NCBI GenBank assembly: GCA_900315075.1
Contig: OMXV01000006.1
Span: 38,452 to 102,451, forward strand
Direction of reading: 5' to 3'
Length of the DNA: 64,000 nt
DNA from: an uncultured Prevotellaceae bacterium
Lineage (GTDB): Bacteria > Bacteroidota > Bacteroidia > Bacteroidales > Bacteroidaceae
In this document: piece by piece, positions 59,300 through 64,000 of the stretch
Position numbering within the stretch: position 1 is the stretch's first letter
How the letters are laid out: each line of letters opens with the position of its first letter
Notes under the pieces: generated by a model
The model's input: only the letters and a program-made list of their open reading frames with translations
Told to the model about the DNA's origin: nothing
Databases searched by the model: none
Translations under genes and position numbers: made by a program

Positions 59300-60835
59300 A
59301 TGTTAAGAAAAATTAGAATTACACTCGCAGTGATATTCTTCATCGGTATCACACTCTTGTTTCTGGATTTCACAGGTACATTGCATCATTGGTTGGGATG
59401 GATGGCAAAGGTACAATTCCTTCCTGCCGTTCTTGCACTCAACGTGGTTGTCATTTTAGCCTTGGTCATCCTTACCCTGTTTTTCGGGAGAATTTACTGT
59501 TCGGTTATCTGCCCATTAGGAGTAATGCAGGACATTTTGGCAAGGCTAAGGAGAAAGAAAAACAAGTACTCCTACTCTAAGCCTATTTCTTGGCTCAGAT
59601 ACATCATGCTTGGTGTGATGGTGCTTGCTATCATTTTGGGGATAGCCTCCATTGTGCAGTTGTTGGCACCCTATAGCAGTTTTGGTAGAATAGCTCAGTC
59701 GCTATTGCAGCTCATCTGGATGTGGGGTAACAACCTGCTTGCAGGGATTGCCGAGAGGTCTGACAGTTATACCTTCTACACTGTTGATGTGTGGCTCAAA
59801 AGCCTTCCAGTGCTGATTATCGCCATAGCCACTTTGCTTATAGTTGGTGGACTGGCTATCAAAAACGGGCGTACCTATTGCAACACTATCTGTCCGGTGG
59901 GTACAGTTCTCGGATTTCTTGCTCGCTTCTCATTCTTCAAAGTGAGATTTGTCACCGACAAATGCAAAAACTGCTCGGCTTGTTCAAAGAATTGCAAGGC
60001 CTCCTGTATTGATTACAAGACTCACTCTGTGGATTATAGCCGTTGTGTGGCTTGTGGAAATTGTATCTCAAAATGTAAGTTCGGGGCTTTGGTCTATGCA
60101 CATAGTGTATCCCCAGCATCAGGCCAGGTCGCAAATAATTCACGTGTAGAGGAAACCCAGATAGATAATGGAGGTGGCAAAACTACGACAGACAAGCCTG
60201 ACAAGGGCCGCCGAACTTTCCTCTTAGCCACCGCATTGGTGACCACAGCGGTAATCGCTCAGGAGAAGAAGAAAGTGGATGGTGGATTGGCAAAGATAGA
60301 GGAGAAGAAGATGCCTGCACGCAAGACCCCAATCACACCGCCTGGTTCGTTGAGTGCCGCCAATATGGCTAAAAGATGCACAGGCTGCCAGTTGTGTGTG
60401 TCCGACTGCCCCAATGGTGTGCTCAGACCGTCTACCAGTTTGATAAGTATTATGCAGCCAGTGATGTCGTACGAGAGAGGATATTGCCGACCTGAATGCA
60501 CAAGGTGTTCAGAAGTCTGTCCCACAGGTGCCATCAAGCCTATCACACGAGAGGAGAAAGCTGAGACACGTATCGGACAGGCCGTAGTTATTCAGGAAAA
60601 CTGTCTGATGGTGGAAAAAGGTGTGGATTGTGGCAATTGTGCAAGGCATTGTCCAGCTGGTGCCATCGAATTAGTGCAAATCGATGAGAGTGATGAAAAT
60701 TCTCCTTTCGTACCTTCAGTGGATGCAGACCGCTGCATCGGCTGTGGTGCTTGTGAACACCTCTGCCCTGTGCGTCCCTTCTCCGCCATTTATGTTGAAG
60801 GACGCGAAGTGCATAGCGTGAGAGGTGAAAGGTAA
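59300..60835 (+). CDS. NapH-NapG-like membrane ferredoxin fusion
   Basis: The protein has 511 residues from ATG 59300; a longer frame reads back into the 7-bp repeat and is rejected. The N-terminal half has four membrane helices with two C-x3-CP motifs (YCSVICPLG and YCNTICPVG) as in NapH/NosR, followed by two ferredoxin clusters (CKNCSACSKNC and CVACGNCISKC). At about residue 305 GRRTFLLATAL resembles a twin-arginine signal. The C-terminal part then has four more clusters (CTGCQLCVSDC, CRPECTRCSEVC, CGNCARHC, CIGCGACEHLC), as in NapG. The protein looks like NapH joined to NapG. It should carry electrons from quinol across the membrane, probably to the Tat-exported reductase encoded next. Confidence 0.85.
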   Translation: MLRKIRITLAVIFFIGITLLFLDFTGTLHHWLGWMAKVQFLPAVLALNVVVILALVILTLFFGRIYCSVICPLGVMQDILARLRRKKNKYSYSKPISWLRYIMLGVMVLAIILGIASIVQLLAPYSSFGRIAQSLLQLIWMWGNNLLAGIAERSDSYTFYTVDVWLKSLPVLIIAIATLLIVGGLAIKNGRTYCNTICPVGTVLGFLARFSFFKVRFVTDKCKNCSACSKNCKASCIDYKTHSVDYSRCVACGNCISKCKFGALVYAHSVSPASGQVANNSRVEETQIDNGGGKTTTDKPDKGRRTFLLATALVTTAVIAQEKKKVDGGLAKIEEKKMPARKTPITPPGSLSAANMAKRCTGCQLCVSDCPNGVLRPSTSLISIMQPVMSYERGYCRPECTRCSEVCPTGAIKPITREEKAETRIGQAVVIQENCLMVEKGVDCGNCARHCPAGAIELVQIDESDENSPFVPSVDADRCIGCGACEHLCPVRPFSAIYVEGREVHSVRGER

Positions 60836-60837
60836 TC

Positions 60838-60872
60838 TTCAATATTTAATTTTCCATCTTCAATCTTCAATT
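60838..60872. repeat. 7-bp tandem repeat (TTCAATY x 5) in the leader of the aldo/keto reductase gene
   Basis: Five contiguous, slightly degenerate copies of TTCAATY end 7 bp before the start codon. The unit matches 59244-59285. Confidence 0.85.
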
Positions 60873-60879
60873 TAGACTT

Positions 60880-62262
60880 ATGTCCAAAAAAATATCACGC
60901 CGGTCGTTCCTCCGTATGTTGGGCGCTGGCTCTGTGGCCACTGCTGCCACACTCGTCGGATGTAAAAACAGTGCAAGTGGCTCTTCCGAAACCGATGAGT
61001 ATCAAAACCAAGTTGAGCCACCGAAAGGCAAAATGACCTATCGCACCAATCCTAAAACCCAAGATAAAGTGTCAATATTGGGATATGGCATGATGCGACT
61101 GCCCACAATCAAAGAAGGAGAGCAAGAGAAAATTGACCAAGAACAAGTTAACAAGCTTGTGGATTATGCCTTTGAGCATGGTGTCAATTATTTTGACACC
61201 TCACCAGCATACTGCATGGGAGGGTCGGAGGCTGCCACAGGAATAGCGCTCCATCGCTATCCGCGTGAAAAGTATTATGTCGCTACAAAGTTGTCTAATT
61301 TCGACCCTGCCACTCACTCCCGTGAGGCCTCCATCGAAATGTACCACAATTCGATGAAATACCTTCAGGTGGATTATATTGACTACTATCTACTTCACGC
61401 TGTCGGTGGAGGGATGGAAGAACTCCACAAAAGATATATTGACAATGGAATGTTGGATTTCCTGTTGGAGGAGCGTAAGGCTGGGCGAATCCGAAATCTT
61501 GGCTTTTCATACCACGGTGGCCCAGAGGTTTTCGATTTCCTCCTTTCTGAAAATGATAAATACCATTGGGATTTCGTACAGATACAGTTGAATTATCTCG
61601 ACTGGGACAATGCCAAAGAGTCCAGCCCAGGTAATACGGAGTCAAGTTATCTTTATGAGCAACTCCAGAACTTAGGTATTCCTGCTGTCATCATGGAACC
61701 ACTGCTTGGCGGAAGGTTGGCCAAGATTCCAAAATATTTGGTAAAGGAAATGAAACAACATGACCCACAGAAGTCGGTTGCATCGTGGGCTTTCCGATAT
61801 GCCGGATCGTTTGATGGCGTGCTCACGGTGCTCAGTGGTATGACCTATATGGAACACCTGAAAGACAATTTGCTGTCATACTGCCCATTGGTGCCGCTTA
61901 CAGATGAGGATAAGGATTTCTTATATGGCATCGCTGCCAAGATGCTCGAAGTGAAAACTATTCCATGTAATGACTGCGACTATTGTATGCCATGTCCGTA
62001 CGGTCTTGACATTCCAGCACACTTTGTGTATTACAACAAATGCTTGAATGATGGGACGATGCCTCAAGATCCCGATGACGAAAATTATGAGATGCATCGC
62101 AAGCATTTTCTCATTGGCCTCGACCGTGCCATACCAAAAGAGAGACAAGCCAATCATTGTATCATGTGTGGCGAATGTGTGCCCAAATGCCCACAAAGCA
62201 TCAATATTCCACAAGAACTGGCTAAAATTGATGAGTTCGTGGAACAAATCAAGCAAAGTTAG
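60880..62262 (+). CDS. Tat-exported aldo/keto reductase lipoprotein with Fe-S clusters
   Basis: The protein has 460 residues. The start SRRSFLRMLGAG is a twin-arginine signal and TLVGC a lipobox, so it is folded in the cytoplasm and anchored outside. The aldo/keto reductase barrel has YFDTSPAYCMGGSE, the Lys in VATKLSN and DYYLLHAVGGG. The C-terminus adds Cys motifs CNDCDYCMPCPYGLDIP and CIMCGECVPKCP. An extracytoplasmic aldo/keto reductase with Fe-S clusters probably takes electrons from the adjacent membrane ferredoxin rather than NADPH. Substrate unknown. Confidence 0.87.
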   Translation: MSKKISRRSFLRMLGAGSVATAATLVGCKNSASGSSETDEYQNQVEPPKGKMTYRTNPKTQDKVSILGYGMMRLPTIKEGEQEKIDQEQVNKLVDYAFEHGVNYFDTSPAYCMGGSEAATGIALHRYPREKYYVATKLSNFDPATHSREASIEMYHNSMKYLQVDYIDYYLLHAVGGGMEELHKRYIDNGMLDFLLEERKAGRIRNLGFSYHGGPEVFDFLLSENDKYHWDFVQIQLNYLDWDNAKESSPGNTESSYLYEQLQNLGIPAVIMEPLLGGRLAKIPKYLVKEMKQHDPQKSVASWAFRYAGSFDGVLTVLSGMTYMEHLKDNLLSYCPLVPLTDEDKDFLYGIAAKMLEVKTIPCNDCDYCMPCPYGLDIPAHFVYYNKCLNDGTMPQDPDDENYEMHRKHFLIGLDRAIPKERQANHCIMCGECVPKCPQSINIPQELAKIDEFVEQIKQS

Positions 62263-62279
62263 AATTTCGAGTGAAAAAA

Positions 62280-62321
62280 TAGCCTTTTTTCTTGCAATAT
62301 TGGAAAAAAGGCTATATTTTT
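62280..62321 (+). terminator. Rho-independent terminator after the aldo/keto reductase gene
   Basis: TAGCCTTTTTTC (62280-62291) pairs exactly with GAAAAAAGGCTA (62303-62314), followed by TATTTTT. The U-tract is part of the butyrate kinase -7 element. Confidence 0.9.
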
Positions 62322-62322
62322 G
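62292..62322 (+). promoter_or_regulatory. Promoter of butyrate kinase, embedded in the terminator
   Basis: TTG (62292-62294) in the terminator loop, 20 bp, then TATTTTTG (62315-62322) formed by the base of the stem and its T-tract. Both boxes and their spacing fit the Bacteroidetes consensus. Confidence 0.75.
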
Positions 62323-62392
62323 CATAAAATATTCAATACTATGTCAACCTTGGGCCAAATGACACATGGCCTTTCACACAAATACTGAAACT

Positions 62393-63454
62393 ATGAAAAT
62401 ACTTGCCATTAATCCGGGAATGATATCGACAAAGGTGGGCGTATTCCATGACGAGGAAATTGTCATGCACGCTTGTATTAATCATCCTTTTGAGGAACTG
62501 TGCCGTTATCCTTTTATCATGGATGAATTCGACTACAGAAAGGAGAAATTGCTTGAGGAACTGAAAAATCAGAACATTGAGATGGACTTCGATGTTGTTG
62601 TAGGCAGAGGCGGACTTGTCAAACCTATCGAGAGCGGAGTCTATGAACTGAATGAGAAGGTGATAGAAGACACTATGCACCCACGTCTGCATCATGCATG
62701 TAACCTCGGGTCGCTTATCGCACTGAGTATTGCTAAAGAGATACCGGGGTGTAAGGCCTTCACGGTTGATCCTGGTGTGGTGGATGAACTGGAGGATATA
62801 GCACGTATCTCAGGTATGCCGGAGATTCCTCACCAAACTATCTGGCATGCACTCAATCAGAGAGAAATTGCCAAAAGGTACTGTCGCGAGCATGGCGTGA
62901 AATACGAGGAGCAGGATCTCATCGTATGTCATCTGGGTAGTGGCATCTCCTTTGCCATGCATCACCATGGAAGAGCTATTGCATGTAGCGACGCTCTAAG
63001 TGGCGACGGACCTTTCAGTCCGTCGAGGGCTGGCACGTTGCCGTCAGTGCAACTCATCAAACTATGTTATAGCGGTCAATATACCGAGAAGGAAATGCTG
63101 CGTAAGGTGAATGGTCACAGTGGATTGACAGCACACTTAGGCACTAATGATGTACGTGAGGTGGTTCGCAGAATAGAGGAGGGTGACAAGCACGCTAAAT
63201 TAGTACTCGATGCTATGATTTTATCTGTGGCTCGCTATTTGGGCTCTTTGGCACCTGTCACCGATGGACATGTTGATGCTGTGATTCTCACAGGGGCTAT
63301 GTCGCAGAGTAAGTATGTAACCGACGGACTTATCAAACGACTCTCTTATCTTGCCAAGGTATATGTCTATCCAGGTGAAGATGAACTTACTGCTTTGGCG
63401 CACAATGCCTACCGAGCCATGACCGGGCAGCAGGAAATCAAGGAGTACAAATGA
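62393..63454 (+). CDS. buk: Butyrate kinase
   Basis: The protein has 353 residues from ATG 62393, which begins MKILAINPGMISTKVGVF, the acetate/butyrate kinase opening. VCHLGSGISFAMHHHGRAIACSDALSGDGPFSPSRAGTLP and a GAMSQSKYVTDGL segment identify butyrate kinase over acetate kinase. It interconverts butyryl phosphate plus ADP and butyrate plus ATP, or uses branched-chain acyl phosphates. Phosphate butyryltransferase, its usual partner, is not adjacent: the upstream gene is the aldo/keto reductase and the downstream one is convergent. The promoter sits in the preceding terminator. Confidence 0.95.
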   Translation: MKILAINPGMISTKVGVFHDEEIVMHACINHPFEELCRYPFIMDEFDYRKEKLLEELKNQNIEMDFDVVVGRGGLVKPIESGVYELNEKVIEDTMHPRLHHACNLGSLIALSIAKEIPGCKAFTVDPGVVDELEDIARISGMPEIPHQTIWHALNQREIAKRYCREHGVKYEEQDLIVCHLGSGISFAMHHHGRAIACSDALSGDGPFSPSRAGTLPSVQLIKLCYSGQYTEKEMLRKVNGHSGLTAHLGTNDVREVVRRIEEGDKHAKLVLDAMILSVARYLGSLAPVTDGHVDAVILTGAMSQSKYVTDGLIKRLSYLAKVYVYPGEDELTALAHNAYRAMTGQQEIKEYK

Positions 63455-63507
63455 GGTCTTGAGGTTATTAGGTCGCGTTTTACAATAATATTTACTCTAC
63501 AAAATAA

Positions 63508-63538
63508 CGAAGAAGCCGCTCTAAGAGCGGCTTCTTCG
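63508..63538. terminator. GC-rich inverted repeat after butyrate kinase
   Basis: CGAAGAAGCCGCTCT (63508-63522) is matched by AGAGCGGCTTCTTCG (63524-63538). This makes a very stable hairpin with a small loop between two convergent genes. There is only a weak T stretch after it. Confidence 0.75.
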
Positions 63539-63570
63539 GATTTATGAGTTTATGAGCTTTGGGGCGTTTA

Positions 63571-63656
63571 GGGATGGATTGGGACAGATTGGGATGGATT
63601 GGGATTGAGTAGAAGGAGTATTCTCTTACTTCTCACCCCTTACCTCTCACCCCTAA
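63571..63656. repeat. Composite intergenic repeat, inverted copy of the one at 43651-43763
   Basis: Four 10-bp units (GGGATGGATT type, 63571-63610) and about two copies of the reverse complement of GAGAGGTAAGGGGT (63631-63656). On the minus strand the order, 14-bp unit then 10-bp unit, is the same as at 43651-43763. Confidence 0.8.
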
Positions 63657-63669
63657 GTCACTCCTAACT

Positions 63670-64000
63670 TTAAAATACATGCAGTCCGAGGAACACCATC
63701 AGACCATTCATCAAAATCCAGAAGATGGCGAATGGCATGGTCTTGCGCATGATTTCACCGTCCTGACCCTCCATGTCGCAGGCTGCTGTGGCAATCGCAA
63801 TACTCTGGGGTGACAAGAGCTTTCCACCCTCAGAACCCGCACAGTTGGCGGCGGCGAGCCAATTTGTTTCGTTTCCAGATACTCCGAAGAAGGTGGCATC
63901 GTTGACAAGGCCAAGTTTTCCTGCAGCAGTAGCTTGTAACTTACCAAATAGAATGTTCGCATTAGTGGCACTACCAGTGACGAAGGTGCCGATAGAACCA
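63670..64000 (-). CDS. L-lactate permease (LctP family), C-terminal part
   Basis: The frame is open to the right edge, so the N-terminus lies beyond the window; about 109 residues are present. GSIGTFVTGSATNANILFGKLQATAA is the conserved LctP segment, and SPQSIAIATAACDMEGQDGEIMRKT precedes the last helix (AIFWILMNGLMVFLG). LctP imports L-lactate, or glycolate, with protons. It converges with butyrate kinase. Confidence 0.88.
   Translation of the reverse strand, partial: GSIGTFVTGSATNANILFGKLQATAAGKLGLVNDATFFGVSGNETNWLAAANCAGSEGGKLLSPQSIAIATAACDMEGQDGEIMRKTMPFAIFWILMNGLMVFLGLHVF

Overview
The window looks like a chromosomal segment of a Bacteroidales bacterium, most likely Prevotella or a close relative. 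The supporting signs are many promoters of the Bacteroidetes type (TTG, about 19-20 bp, then TAnnTTTG), lipoproteins with short lipoboxes, a TonB receptor, MlaD, LolA, DUF4230 and scattered secreted glycoside hydrolases. I saw no rRNA, tRNA, insertion sequence or CRISPR array. The genus is an inference; the phylum-level call is firm.

Layout. 1-4091 (+): the 3' end of a cell-wall amidase with a KPTPQPEA repeat linker, an MlaD/MCE protein, dnaA with its promoter and terminator, and a deoxyribonucleotidase. 4111-7340 (-): a thiamin uptake unit made of a TPP riboswitch, a TonB receptor and PnuT. 7392-21217 (-): a GH3 glycosidase, an AddAB-type helicase-nuclease pair, KdsB, an M16 peptidase and a lipoprotein. 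21368-32405 (-): a compact twelve-gene cluster that is the most unusual part of the window. 33130-46337: a D-lactate-dehydrogenase-like FAD/Fe-S oxidoreductase, GH30, a DUF3298-like protein, a heparinase II/III-like lyase, a lipoprotein, a MESH1-like HD protein, a ROK kinase and a GH2 glycosidase. 46321-58655: a metallo-hydrolase, an AGCS symporter, two DUF4230 proteins, a ferric/corrinoid-type ABC permease and binding protein, SanA-like, patatin, YbjQ, FMN-binding, LolA-like and PfkB proteins. 58792-64000: a Fur-family regulator, a membrane ferredoxin fusion, a Tat-exported Fe-S aldo/keto reductase, butyrate kinase and the C-terminus of an L-lactate permease.

The 21368-32405 cluster combines a three-module FtsK/EssC-like ATPase, two WXG100-sized proteins and a third related one (all with W-x-D in place of W-x-G), a coiled-coil/zinc-ribbon protein, an E2-like protein with a candidate catalytic Cys, a JAMM protease, an E1-like adenylyltransferase, a Sel1 protein with an EF-Tu domain II-like barrel, and three small membrane proteins. 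Five of these share a short motif pair, an LK[KR]RL-like helix and a [FY]xIxxDGTI[IV]R-like strand. The third W-x-D protein ends in RRRGGW, which resembles a ubiquitin-type tail with one residue to trim. My reading is a type VII secretion-like apparatus coupled to ubiquitin-like conjugation. I know of no characterised example from memory, and I could not search.

A second theme is intergenic microsatellites with units of 7, 8, 9, 10, 11 and 14 bp. Several units recur at more than one locus, next to gene starts or ends. The 9-bp family forms long hairpins that look like terminators.
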